Source: Haberlea rhodopensis
Taxonomy: Eukaryota; Streptophyta; Magnoliopsida; Lamiales; Gesneriaceae
Length of the DNA: 64,000 nucleotides
Reading direction: 5' to 3'
Assembly: GCA_907163345.1 (NCBI GenBank)
Contig: CAJQUN010001285.1
Coordinates: 17,990-81,989 of the forward strand
Shown: piece by piece, positions 12,536 to 23,876 of the stretch
Position numbering within the stretch: the first letter of the stretch is position 1
How the letters are laid out: every line of letters starts with the position of its first letter
Notes under the pieces: generated by a model
Seen by the model: the letters and a program-made list of their open reading frames with translations, nothing else
Told to the model about the DNA's origin: nothing
Databases searched by the model: none
Translations under genes and position numbers: made by a program

Positions 12536-13529
12536 ATCATTAAGATTTCGTTGTGAATGATAGATGTATGATAAATTTCAGATTTTGTTAACTTATATAT
12601 ATACTAGTTATAAATTGCACCACGTAAGGCGCGGTGCCAGTGAGCAGGTTATGTGGCAATTTTATCTTGTTCTATCATGCCTTATAGGCGAGAGTCTATC
12701 TGATCAAGAAGAAAAAACTTAGCCCCTTCGGTCTTTTGTAAGCAACCCTATTAGTGTACACACTTCTTATGTAGAAGGTCAATACATATCTTAATTGCAC
12801 GACAGAACAATAGTTGCGGCTGTAAAATGTGCAAAAAACTTATCGTCATTGACATGTATATACTATAATTCAGTTAAGCACTAAAAACCAATTAAATCAA
12901 AACTTTTGAAAAGTGATAAGAGGATAGATGACAATAAACTCTAAATATTCAGTGAAATAATACTGATTGCAATATTAAATTTGCATATAAATTGTAATTA
13001 AAAATTATGGTTTCATGCCATGCAAAGACGAGCCAAAAAAAAACTGTCGGCACCACCTCATGAATCCAAAGTTGATGTTCTTTACATGTATTTATGCGTC
13101 AATTAGCTACACACAAAAAAAGAGTACCCAGAAAAAGACGTGTGCTATTGCTACATTTGGAAATTTTTTGGTGAACACCACCATTTAAAAGCTAACAAAT
13201 AAGAAACGCTAAAATAATCAACTGAAACACAATTTTCCTTTCATCTTTGCCCCCTGAGCACTGAAGTTCCACACCAAACCCAACTCTGTACAGACTTAAT
13301 CCACTGTACAAAATCCACACAATAAAACAAGTCGAGAATATTGTTCAACATAGTCAGACAAACAAGTAACACAACTAATAGTGGCCCAAATAACAAGTAA
13401 TAACAACATAAACCTCTAGCAGAAACTTACACTTAAGCTCAATTTCAGTCGTAATTAAAAATAAAAAAAATGAAACAAAATAACCCGCCACTTTCACATA
13501 TGAGTAGTATAAATTAACCTGCCACTTTG

Positions 13530-13735
13530 GAGATGGAAGTAAAATTACCTGCAGCAGTTCCTTTTCTCGAGATGCCTTCCATTGCCGAAACAGTTCGGCT
13601 TCTCGTTTTACACATTTGCAATTGAAACTACAGAGATGGAAGTAAAATTACCTGCAGCAGTTCCTTTTCTCGAGATGCCTTCCTTTGCCGAAACAGTTCG
13701 GCTTCTCGTTTAACACATTTGCAATTGAAACTACA
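13530..13735. repeat. 103-bp tandem duplication of a kinesin-4 exon
   Basis: A unit starting GAGATGGAAGTAAAATTACC is duplicated at 13530 and 13633. Each copy carries the same exon with its donor site, with very few differences. It arose after, or along with, gene capture by the Helitron. Confidence 0.92.
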
Positions 13736-14722
13736 ATGCCAATAAATATGAATGTTTAAAAGTATGACAATTACGCAAAAAATGGGTAAAAGTATATAAC
13801 TTTTGTGCCTTGATGCATTGTACTTCCTCATGTAACTTTTCAGCAGATTTATCATTCTTCTGTGTCTGCTTTAAAAGTTGAACTTGGTTCTCTTGTTTCT
13901 TTTTAAGATGTTATATCAAGATTGAAAATTTCTTAAAAAAACAAAGCGCATACATAATATAATAAAAGAGATGGGAAAATAGAAACCTGATATTCAAGAA
14001 CTTTCACGGTATGAGACCTGACAGTCCTTTTTTCCTCCCCGAGTTCCATAATTTTCTTTCCAAAGTGCTGCTTAAGAGCCAGTGTAAAGGGACCCAAAAA
14101 CTTTCACTTCCGATTGTAAAAGAAATTTTATGTTAAGACAAAAGCATGTAGTTTGCCTATGAATAAGCAAAGATGATAAACATAACCGTAATAAATCAAT
14201 AAAAACGTGACCTCTTTCTGCTCCAACAACCGATTTAATTCATTGGTTGTATCTTCATCAATATTTCCCGAATAACCTGTATCATTGACAAACCCAAACC
14301 ACAACACAAAAAATACTATTAAATGAATTTATCTATTTTTCTCCATAATTAAGTTTACTAAAATAGATTCATTCATCTTAAAAAAGTCCAAGCTAACTAT
14401 GAGTCATTCGTTAAAGAAAGTAAAAAAATTGATAGAAAGTGAATTATGCACATACTGCCTTCACTCATTTGATAGGAAGATGATTCCACACTTTGTAATC
14501 CCGCCCTTCACTCTTCATTATACAATTTCCATGAACCTGCAATTGCATCACAAAGTCACACTCTTCAACATCTATACTCACCAAGCTATATATGGACGAT
14601 TTACAAAGTAAAAATATCACAAACTTTAGAAACAGAATCATATTGCTCAATACTGCCGCCTTTTTTGCGGAGTTAACCCAACACAGAGCCGGCCAAGCAA
14701 TTCTATCCTTGAGACCCTGCAC
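13530..14722 (-). pseudogene. Kinesin-4 (FRA1-like) exon fragments
   Basis: Minus-strand exon-like blocks resemble the coiled-coil region of plant kinesin-4 motors such as FRA1: LKDRIAW (about 14700), QSVESSSYQMSEG (about 14470), EDTTNELNRLLEQKE (about 14215-14260), ALKQHFGKKIMELGEEKR (about 14010-14085), KKKQENQVQLLKQ (about 13885-13915) and REAELFRQRKASREKELLQ (about 13665 and again 13555). Several are bounded by AG and GT signals. FRA1 moves along cortical microtubules and affects cellulose wall deposition. The motor domain and C-terminus are missing, one block has an internal deletion, and frames are broken, so this is a captured, non-functional piece within the Helitron. Confidence 0.8.
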
Positions 14723-15498
14723 GATTTAATTCAAGCTAACATTCTTCCTCATTACAGAAACAAAATTTGAGTGCCCATCAGAATTCAAAGCAATAATTTT
14801 GATATGTCATGAGGCACAACAAAAAAATGAAAAATGCATAACACAAGGCACCAACAATACCTCATAAACAGATAAAAAAACAGAGTATGAAACCAAAAAA
14901 CACCTACAAAGATAGTAAGCAACGGACCAGTATAATATAAGACCCAAAAGAAATGGTCGCCGATGAATGAGCCACCACCTCCGCCTCGTCACACCATAAA
15001 CCACGGATCAAAAGTAGAACGGCGGATTGAAGGACAAGCGTAGATATAGATCTAGAAAAATGAGAGAAGCCTAAATCACGGACATTTGGAAAAGGAGAGA
15101 AACCCTATAACCTCATGAATATTTTGCCCAAAAATAAGAAATGAAGAGGCCCCCATAAATTAAAAAAAAAAAAAACCAAAGGAAAGAGCATATAATAATC
15201 CATTGTTCCTCCCAACATTGCAAATCGAGAACAAGACACAAACACACATACATTTGGATGACCGGCAAACAATCGACTCAAAAATTGCATCAGACCGATG
15301 GACGAAAGTGAGGAATGCTGCGTGACCGGCGGATGGAAGGAACACAAAAGGTAAAAACAAAATCAAGGAGGGAAATGAAAATGGCCAAAATGAAAGAAAT
15401 TCAGAATTAAAGGGCCGAAAGTCTAAAAAAATTACTGTTCATAACTTTTACAAACAAGACACATATTACTGTAGTAGTGCTTGTGGGCTTATTATATT

Positions 15499-15504
<6 letters not shown>

Positions 15505-15575
<71 letters not shown>
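15505..15575. repeat. (TA)n microsatellite at Helitron insertion site
   Basis: About 35 TA dinucleotides directly follow the Helitron end. The opposite flank (12593-12603) is also TA repeat, so the Helitron appears to have split this microsatellite. Confidence 0.95.
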
Positions 15576-15578
<3 letters not shown>

Positions 15579-16564
15579 CTGGGTATCTCGGCTGAGGTAA
15601 AGTGGTATTTATTTGTTTTGAGGATAGGAAATTATGTTCAGCGATAGTGGCCTGTCTGATTGTTCATAGGATTTGTAATGTGTTGGCTTAGCCAAAATTC
15701 AACTAAGATATTACCTGTTTCGGTTTTGATTGCATGTGGTAGACGGTTGAGGCAGAGGGTAGTTTATGACAATTTTTTGATCATCCTAAACCACATCTGT
15801 ATCATGTTTATGGTGAACTTATCCCCGGGACCTTACCTAAAACAACTATCCGAGAATAATAGTTTTTCCTCCTCCGTCAATGGGAGCCATTTGTTCAAGC
15901 TGACACAGATGTGATAGACGGTTGAGGCAACAGATTTGCTACTAGCATAGAAATAGCGATAGACAGTACAAATTGATTGGTGAATAAATGCAACAAATTG
16001 AATGGCAAATAAACAAAGAAATGTCTGTGGTACAGAGGCAACAATACTGCATTTATTTCTGGTGCAATAGTACCATGTTTATCTCAGTTTTGCACCATGA
16101 TGTGATGTCCGCAGTGGTGTGGAAAAAATATTTGGGGGTTAGAAGGGCAAATACTTAGGTTTTTTAGGACCTGGACGTGTGAGAAATGTAAAAGGATAAT
16201 TTGAAGTCTATAAAGTTTCTCTTGTTAATTTTATAATCATTTTGGAATATAGGAGCTAAGGTGTTCACAATGGGGAAGACATTAACCATGTTCGGAATTA
16301 TCATGATTAGTCGGAAAAAGTTGATGGATTTTGAAGATTTGAATAATTTGTGCTTATATAGTCTTAACGGTGTGCGCATGTGTTGCAGAATTATCATGGT
16401 GAATGCCATCAAAGGAATGTACATTTCATGGTAAATATTATAATTTTTCATTTAAAAGGAAAACATTTTTCTATTTTTTTCCCAGTTTGTTTTAATTGTA
16501 TTGATCTTGCTAAATGCCGTACTCACACCCTTACTAATTTATTTCTTTTCATTTTACATAGCCC
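15576..16564. other. Unassigned DNA
   Basis: No gene recognised. A short phrase (TAGACGGTTGAGGCA) occurs twice, near 15741 and 15916, suggesting an old local duplication. Short open frames here show no family resemblance. Confidence 0.4.
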
Positions 16565-17782
16565 CAAAGAAGATCCTCATGAAATTACAATCCATCCAAT
16601 CATCATTCCTATGGTTGGGCGAGGAGAGCAGCCGGAAAATAGCCTGAGTTAAATGGGAAGAGGTCTGCAAAACAAAAAACAAGGGGGGACTAGGGGTCCG
16701 CAATCTTGATAATCACTGTTGGGAAAATGGGGGTGAGATTTTTTACAAAATGAAAACTCACTTTGGTTACAGGTTTTAAAGTCTAAATATGGTTTCCAAA
16801 ATGAGGATTTATTTTTTGAAAGGGGTAGGTCTAGAGAGTCATGGTGGTGGAAAGAGCTGAAGAAACAAACGTTCAAGGATCCATCTCGATGGTTTCTGAA
16901 TGGGATAAGTAGAAAGATAGGAAATGGAATGGGGACGAGGTTTTGGAGGGACAACTGGGGTGGGGTGGAGCTTGGAAGCCAAGATTCCCAAGATTAACAT
17001 CGATAGCGAAGGATAAAGAGGTCTTGGTAGGCAATATGGGGGCTTGGGAGGAAAGAGAATGGACTTGGAAATGGGACTGGAGAAAGGAATTATATGATTG
17101 GGAACATTGTTTACTTGATTATCTCTCATCTTTCTTGAACAGGTATCAAATATCACAGGAAGTGGAGGACCGATGGCAATGGAAGTTTGATGCATCCAAA
17201 TCCTATTAAGTTCTTTCGGCTTACAACAATATGCACGAAACGACACACTTGATTAGGATCAATAATGAAACTCTTGCTGAATTATGGAATAATTGTACCC
17301 CAACAAAAGTTTTTGCTTTTCTATGGAAGGCTGTCAGAGATCGAATACCAACAAGGAGCATCGTCAGAAAAAAGAATATCACATTCGGATCAGGCCTAGA
17401 CACTTGTCACCTTTGTCAGAGGGACCCAGAGACAACAAAACACCTATTATTGTTGTGTCCCAAGTCTTATGCATTATGGATGAGATGCTATGATTGGTAA
17501 GGAATACAAACGGTTTCTTATTGTGATTTGGCAGCACACTTTCTACAACACAAAGGGTTGTGGTGGTCGAACAGGGGGAAAAATGGATGGATGACCATTT
17601 GGGGAGCAATCATCTGGACAATATGGCTATATCGAAATAATTTAATTTTCGGAAATCAGGCGGACGACGAAGAAGATTTACTAGATCTATCATTTTTAGA
17701 ACTTGGTTTTGGATCACTAATAGGGGAAATAATAAGATATATTGACTTTACTATCTTTTATCGAACAGGCATAGCCACGTAG
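16565..17782 (+). mobile_element. LINE ORF2 C-terminal fragment with RT zinc-binding domain
   Basis: Plus-strand frames encode the C-terminal part of an L1-type ORF2. In order they are a post-RT segment (FLWLGEE, then VKWEEVCKTKNKGGLG after a stop near 16648), the zinc-binding reverse-transcriptase region around 17290-17480 (FAFLWKAVRDRIPT, CHLCQRDPETTKHLLLLCP), and a terminal stretch at 17528-17782 (TIWGAIIWTIWLYRNN). Stops and frameshifts separate these pieces, so it is dead. No 5' half or clear poly-A tail was found. It belongs to the same broad group as the fragment at 4271-4697 but is not a close copy. Confidence 0.82.
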
Positions 17783-17936
17783 AAGCCATAGATGTCAAAA
17801 AGCTTCTAACTTATGCTCCAGGGACACAACAAACACAACCATACAGTTTTGATTCACAAAAAGTTTTCATGACAACGAAACAGTCATAATCATTTAGCTA
17901 CATCAGGAAGCCAGAAATGGTGCATAAAAGTATTAC

Positions 17937-18551
17937 CTCTGAAGCAGCAGAAACAAACAGATCACGACTCAGCACCAAGTGTAGAATCATTATCTTTGGA
18001 AGTGACTGTATTTTTAGAGATTTTCTGGCAGCAACTAGTCCAGCCTGTAAGTTAAAAAAAAAAAAAGAGCTTATCAACCCCGTCGAAAAAAACTAAGAAA
18101 ATTTTTAGAACAAAGAAAATCAAATAGTTGATAATGCATGTATGTATGTTTTCCAGATTGTGAATTGTATACTGTGATTGCTTCTTTGTTATTGATTGCA
18201 GGTTATCGATCAAGATTGAAAGCGGTACGTACACCTTACAATAATGCATGTATGTATGTTTTCCAATGTCATGACGTGAAAAAATGTTAAGCTTATGGAA
18301 TTGTGATCAGACAGATGAATATTGGATTACGTAAATATCCTCCAAAAGATATATATATTTATCACATCCCGTTGATAAAAATGATTTAAAACTAACTCAA
18401 CATACTTTTCCAGTGGATGATGCTCGGTACTCCTCAAGTGTTTCAGGGGCTGAAAAAGAATGAAGGGCACCTTCAATAGTTCGAATTGATTCATGAGAAA
18501 TATCCAAATGGAGCAGAAGGAATGGCTGTACAGTGGCAGAGGCTTTGTTGC
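17937..18551 (-). pseudogene. UBP24-like deubiquitinase fragment, two exons
   Basis: Two minus-strand exons with AG/GT borders, 18406-18551 and 17937-18044, resemble ubiquitin-specific protease UBP24. The first reads SATVQPFLLLHLDI and SAPETLEEYRAS. The second reads AGLVAARKSLKIQ and LPKIMILHLVLSRDLFVSA. In family members the IMILHL motif is followed by a segment of about 20-25 residues before the VL-RDL stretch; here the two are fused directly, so part of the catalytic core is deleted. Intact enzymes remove ubiquitin from proteins. Neither the catalytic Cys box nor the His box is present, and no other exons were found. This is a transposed or captured fragment; I could not identify the carrier's ends. 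Confidence 0.78.
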
Positions 18552-19316
18552 CTGTCAATACAAGCGTAAGGAACAACATTGATACTTAAAACTACAAATT
18601 TCAACAATATAATACAACAGAACATTGAACTTGGAGGAGAGATCAGTGACAGTAGAACATAATATAGAAAGCTTTCAAATGACAACAATCAATTAGCATG
18701 GATAATCATACCACTGAAAAATGCTTATACGACATGATTGATTTGAATTTCCAAGGACAACAAATTTATTCAACTAATCAAACCACAGAACATTGGTAGG
18801 ATCACTAGGGTTGTTCCCTCAAAATAAATCTCATCATACAAGGTTTTTCTATGTTGGAAAATACGGTCTCACTTTCACCACCACAAAATCAACCAAAAGT
18901 TGAAACATCCTGGGGATTTGCAATGTTCCACTGTGATGGACGCAATTAAAATTATGTGAAAATCACAAAAAGATAAAGTAGATCAACGAAAAAGAACAAA
19001 TCATGCAGGGTCTAAAACCGGGTAAAGACAAGGCGTACTCTATTTTCATTCGGTTCATCTAAGTGAGCCTAAATACTACATAAATATTTGTGTCTTTAGC
19101 AGCTGAGACAAAGTAGAGACTTCGCCTATGTGGACATAGAAGTGGTGCCGCTTCAATAAGGATATGTGTTATTCTTATAAATGTTCATTGAATCAAGATT
19201 AGCACATGGCCATATATAATAGTGTTAAGGTTGAGTTGAGAATCTTTTGAGAATTCTAAGACAAGTATTATGTGTGTCATATGTTCGGTTTTAACAATAA
19301 GAGTTAAGGTTCAAAC
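18552..19316. other. Unassigned DNA beside UBP24 fragment
   Basis: The first part is probably intron of the UBP24-like source gene. The rest shows no recognisable gene or terminal repeats. Confidence 0.4.
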
Positions 19317-19567
19317 TAGGGGTGCTTATCGGGCCGGGTCAAACCGGACCCGGCCCGGATTCGGACCGTTAAGTCCGGTCCGAAATCGGAACCGGACTTA
19401 ACGGTTCCGGTTCGCCCAGGAAACGATTATAAACCGGTCTGGGGCGGTTCCTAAGAACCAAACCGGTAGCACCGCCGATTCCGGTGCTACCGGTTTGGTT
19501 CCGGTTCCAGAACCGGAACCGGTAGTTTTTTTAAAAAAAAAAAAATAAAATAAAATAAAAAGGAAGA

Positions 19568-19648
19568 AGGCAACGGCTATACAGCCGTTGCCTCTTCAAC
19601 GTTAATTGTTAACGTTGGCAATGGCTCTTAGCCGTTGCCAACGTTAAC
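19568..19648. repeat. Paired subterminal hairpins in hAT element
   Basis: AGGCAACGGCT and AGCCGTTGCCT form a perfect 11-bp stem with a 4-base loop (19568-19593). GTTAACGTTGGCAA and TTGCCAACGTTAAC form a second stem (19608-19648). Both share the core GGCAACGGCT. Subterminal repeats in hAT elements are usually transposase binding sites; that role is inferred here. Confidence 0.75.
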
Positions 19649-19811
19649 ATTTTTTTTTTTTTAAAAAAAATTTAATAAAAAATAAAAACTATAAATATGG
19701 GATGTTGTGTTGTGTATTTGTTCATAACAATTCTTGTAACGAAAAATACTTCACTCTCATATTTTTCTCTCAATTGTGCTATCTACAATTTACTTATAGT
19801 CTTATATAATA

Positions 19812-22046
19812 ATGGCATCTTCATCTAGCAGTGGTGCTGGTCGTAGTCGGGATCGCAGTCGGGGTCTCGTTCCGGGTCGTCTATCACTGAGTTCATCTTC
19901 TGCAATGAATTTGCCTGTGCCAATTCCTGAGTTAAATGAAAGTTATAATTTTTTTGCTGACTTCAATGTTGGTGGTTCTTCTATGAATGTCGAACCACAA
20001 CAACCCCAACAACCTGCCGAACTTGTTGCTGCCCAAGCCCAAGAAAGACAACATGTGGAGTCCTCCGGAGCCACTACAGCAGCGAGTAGACAACCGACTC
20101 GTGCCAAAAGAAGTAAGATATGGGATCACTTTGAACTCGCTCAAAAAGAAGGTACTAATGAATCTGTTGGAATATGTAAATTATGTAAGATCCAGTATTC
20201 ATATAAAGCTGGTGGTTCCAGTGGAGGCACCGGAACATTTAAAAAACACTTAGTAAAAAAACATAATTTTGATGAGACAGCATTACAACCATTAGGTCGA
20301 GAAGCAACACAAGCACAAATTAATGTTCTTACTGGCACGAATTTTATTTTAACTGCTGAAATTAATCGTAGGTCACTTGTTAGATATGTGATCAGATGTG
20401 AACTACCTTTTATACAAGCTGAACGTGCTAGTTTTATTGAATTTGCTTCGTCTATACAACCCATGTTTAAACATATTTCCAGGCACACACTAAAAAGAAA
20501 TTGTATGGACGTATTTGTTGAATATAGAAATACATTGTTTCAACATCTTTCTAGTTTGCCTTGTAGGGTTAGTTTAACAACTGATATTTGGACAAATGTA
20601 AATTCTGATTCATATCTTGTTGTCACTTGTCATTGGATTGATGATAATTGGTGTATGCAAAAAAGGATTTTGTCTTTAGATGAGTTAGACTGTGCACATA
20701 CTGGTTATGTAATTGCTAAATATGTATTCAACACTTGTAGACATTATGGAATTCAGGATAAGGTATTTTCAATCACATTAGACAATGCTGCGAATAACAA
20801 TGCTGCGATGCGTGATTTAAAGACCTATCTTAAACCAATGCTTGATGATATTTTTTTTCATGTTAGATGTGCATGTCATGTGATTAATTTGGCTATTAAA
20901 GTTGGTTATGAGGACAATCACTCAGCATGTATTGAGAAAATGAAATACTGCGCTAAATGATTACGCACGAGCCGTGTTAAGTGTGATTGGAAACAATAAT
21001 GTTTATCTAATGGTTTAAAGCATCTTCTTTTTCCATCATCAATAGAAACTAGGTGGAATTCATTGTACAATATGTTGAATGCTATGTTACCTTACAAAGA
21101 TATTTTAACTCCATTTTATAATTCATATCAAATGCCTGATAGCGATGAAAGTATTTATTTGACTAATGAGGATTGGGAATTTGTTGAAAATTGTGTATCA
21201 TTGTTAGGTATTTTCAAAGAAGCAACGGAACATTTCTCTGGTGTTACTTATCAAACTTTCGTTTATTTTCTTCCTTTAGTATTTAACATGTTTGATAAAT
21301 TTATAGAATTTAGAGATGACTATGACTTGCATGCTTTTGTTAGTTCAATGGAAACTAAATATATAAAGTATTGGAAACAAATCCCACCCGTGCACTGCAT
21401 CGCAACATTGCTAGATCCTAGTTAATGTTTATCTTCATTTAAGATATTTTTTGAATATTATGCTAAATTTTTGGGGAAGGTTGTTGACGATCAAAAGACG
21501 TCTACAATGCAATCTCTCCAAAATATGTTTCAATTGTATTGTAATCAACAGGCAAGTGAATCATCGCAACAAAGGCCTGTTGAAGAACAACCCCAAGCTC
21601 AATCTAAAGGTGGGGGTATCAATTTGCTTAGAATGCTGGGCAGGAAAAAACTTAAGGGAAAAGCACCTTCTACTAGCACGTCGACTGAGTTGTAAATTTA
21701 TCTGAATTATCAATTTCTAACCGAAGACAACTTCGACGTCTTACAATGGTGGAAGTTCAATGCAGCACAATTCCCTATCTTAGCCAAAATGGCTAGAGAC
21801 GTGTATGTTGTACAAGCTTCAAGCGTCGCTTCTGAATCGGCATTCTCAACATGCGGCCGTATTATTGGAGACTACAGAAGTAGTCTATCAGCTGATTCGT
21901 TATGCATGGTCACGTTACTTAAAGATTGGATTGAATCAGAATGCAAAAATAGAAGAGATGAGACGGTTGACGAATTCGTAAATCATTATGACGAGCATGA
22001 AGAAGAGAACGCCAAAACAATACTTATCAATTATGAAGACTGCTAA
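19812..22046 (+). pseudogene. hAT transposase (BED zinc finger, RNase-H-like, dimerisation)
   Basis: The start at 19812 opens 382 uninterrupted codons: a Ser/Gln-rich N-terminus; a BED zinc finger at about residues 96-151 (WDHF, CKLC, then HLVKKH); and an RNase-H-like core with acidic motifs LTTDIW near residue 255 and TLDNAANN near 322, followed by CACHVINL. A TGA at about 20958 and shifted frames follow. Later pieces resume at 21063-21425 (WEFVENCVSLLGIF), 21471-21695 and 21789-22046. The last carries the hAT C-terminal dimerisation signature (VQASSVASESAFSTCGR, then SLSADSLCMVTLLKDW). An intact protein would cut and paste hAT termini in the nucleus. Here a stop, a few indels and the nested MITE downstream mark it as inactive, though much is readable. 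Confidence 0.88.
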
Positions 22047-22069
22047 GTACTAAATTGTAATATTTTTTT

Positions 22070-22820
22070 CGGGAAATTGCAAATAGGTGTTGTTTACAGA
22101 AACTTATTACAAATAAATCTGCAAAAAAAACTTCTTATCAAAAAATACACTTATGAGAAAATTAACCTTGGTGCACTAAAACATAACAATGATGCACGAA
22201 AATACAACACTGGTGCACGAAAATATAACCTTGGTGCACTAAAATATAACACTGATGCACGAACATACAACCTTGGTGACTAAAATATAACACTGATGCA
22301 CGAAAATTAACAGTGGTGCACGAAAATATAACACTGATGCACGAACATACAACTTTGGTGCACTAAAATATAACACTGATGCACGAAAATTAACAGTGGT
22401 GCACGAAAATATAACACTGATGCACGAACATACAACCTTGGTGCACTAAAATATAACACTGATGCACGAAAATTAACACTGGTGCACGAAAATATAACAC
22501 TGATGCACGAACATACAACCTTGGTGCACTAAAATATAACACTGATCACGAAATTAACACTGGTGCATGAAAATATAACACTGGTGCACTAAAATATAAC
22601 ACTGATGCACGAAAATACAACACTGGTGCACTAACTTTGTGTAAATTTTCGTTCATCAGTAGCTGATTTTAATTTCGTGCATCAGTTACTGATTTTTCGT
22701 GCATCAGTTACTGATTTTCAATCTTTTCGTGCACCAGTTACTTTAAAAAAATTTGTGCACCAGTTACTTTAAAAAATTTCGGGCACCAGTTACCATTGGG
22801 TACCGGCCTGAACTTTCCCC
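22070..22820. mobile_element. Mutator-type MITE built from inverted minisatellites
   Basis: The 751-bp insertion is flanked by a 9-bp direct repeat TATTTTTTT (22061-22069 and 22821-22829). It has short inverted ends, CGGGAAATT on the left and AACTTTCCCC on the right. Nine-base target duplications with GGG-type ends fit a Mutator-like MITE. The flanking sequence joins smoothly into hAT 3' non-coding DNA, so it inserted into the hAT element. The interior is almost all minisatellite, with the repeat motif running in opposite orientations in the two halves. It encodes no protein. Confidence 0.72.
22163..22795. repeat. Minisatellite with 83-bp higher-order unit and inverted tail
   Basis: About 22163-22635 is a tandem array of ~20-21 bp monomers of the type TGATGCACGAAAATATAACA, alternating GCACGAA with GCACTAA. 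Every fourth monomer repeats exactly, giving an 83-bp higher-order period (ACGAACATACAAC near 22341, 22424 and 22507). From about 22636 to 22795 the motif runs in reverse complement (TTTCGTGCATCAGTTACTGA), so the two blocks could fold on each other. Confidence 0.85.
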
Positions 22821-22995
22821 TATTTTTTTATTTAGATTTTCAATTGTCATGTCTTTACAATTATTTGTATGCATCTATATTATGAAATGAAGAAGAAATA
22901 TATTGAATTTGTGATGAACATCATTGAAGAAACATTTACAACATAAAAAAATCGAAAAAACCGTTAAAAGGGATGGGGGGTTTCGGTTCTTATGG

Positions 22996-23868
22996 GGAGA
23001 AAAAAAAGAGCATTTCTTCATTTCATTTTCTTTGCTCAGCTCTTGTACAAACTTTGAAAAAAGATCATCGAAGTGAAATTTTATACTAGACTAGATCTTA
23101 TGGTTTTTTCCTTTGTTTTGGGGGGTTTTCACGTAAAAAATCATGATGTCCTATATATTTTTTCTATTGCACTTTCTCTATCAAATAACGAAAATATGGA
23201 CCACAGTCGCGTAGAGTTAAAGAAGAAGGACCTGTGGACCTGTGGGAACCGCTGTCATCGTCACGAATTTTTCTCCCCTTTCCGTTGGGATTCAGCCCAT
23301 TTTTATTTTTATGCTCTGTTGTGGCTTGTTCTTCGAATTTGCTGCCTACAAGTGATTTTCGCGGCTCCATTCATTCTATGTTTTGCCTGAATTAATCATT
23401 CATCTCTCGAACAAACTGAACACGTGGAGAGAATTACACATGAATGAATGTATGTGTTAACTCCTCTATGGAGTGGTCAAAGTCTATATATATTTTTGTT
23501 ACTTTGACCAACCTCTTTAGTTTATGGAAGAACATGAGCAACAAGTGAGAATTGGCAGAAAATACCATCAACCACATAATCCACTTCACAAAAAGGACAT
23601 CCAAATTGGAATCTGTGATTCCTTGATGGCTAGTGATCGGCATTCAAGGGACACTCGTGCCAACAACACCTTCTTTAATCTCAAATTTCCTCATGCATGC
23701 AGATACTACGCTCGGTGGTTTCTTGATATTTCAAGTGAAGTCTAAAATTGTTGTGGGTTCAATTTTTTAAATCATATAAAATTTCATCATTCTTGTCAAT
23801 AGGGTTCTACCTTGAAGTAAACTTGCATTTTACTAGTTGGCTGAATTTCTTCAACCATACTTAGGATG
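22996..23868. other. Unassigned DNA right of the hAT element
   Basis: Several short open frames of 60-105 codons lie on both strands but none resembles a family I know, and none shows matching splice sites. I see nothing I can support here. Confidence 0.4.
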
Positions 23869-23876
23869 ATTCCCAT

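Larger units (their letters stand above)
12604..15500 (-). mobile_element. Helitron with captured kinesin-4 exons
   Basis: Read on the minus strand, the right-hand end starts CCAATATAATAAGC and the left-hand end finishes with a GC-rich hairpin (GGCACCGCGC...GTGGTGC) about 10 bases before a terminal CTAG. Hairpin-plus-CTAG is the canonical Helitron 3' end. The flanking host bases are A on one side and T on the other, as expected for Helitron insertion between A and T, and there is no target-site duplication. The site is a (TA)n tract. The 5' end reads CC where TC is canonical. A second element at 50426-51300 shares both ends. Exons of a kinesin-4 gene lie inside in the same orientation, typical of Helitron gene capture. 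No Rep/helicase is present, so it is non-autonomous. Confidence 0.75.
19317..22995 (+). mobile_element. hAT transposon, decayed, with nested MITE
   Basis: The left end TAGGGGTGCTTATCGGGCC followed by GC-rich CCGG-type palindromes is typical of a large plant hAT group. The body encodes a BED/hAT transposase (19812-22046). The 3' non-coding part continues after a nested MITE (22070-22820) and ends in a GGTTTCGGTTC-rich stretch near 22980. I could not find a clean 3' inverted terminus or a second copy of the 8-bp left flank (GTTCAAAC), so the right end is approximate or lost. Confidence 0.8.

Noticed and set aside
22163..22795. Possible CRISPR or protein-coding repeat array
   Set aside because: Monomers are contiguous with no unique spacers, the frame is not kept, and a transposon context with target duplication explains it.
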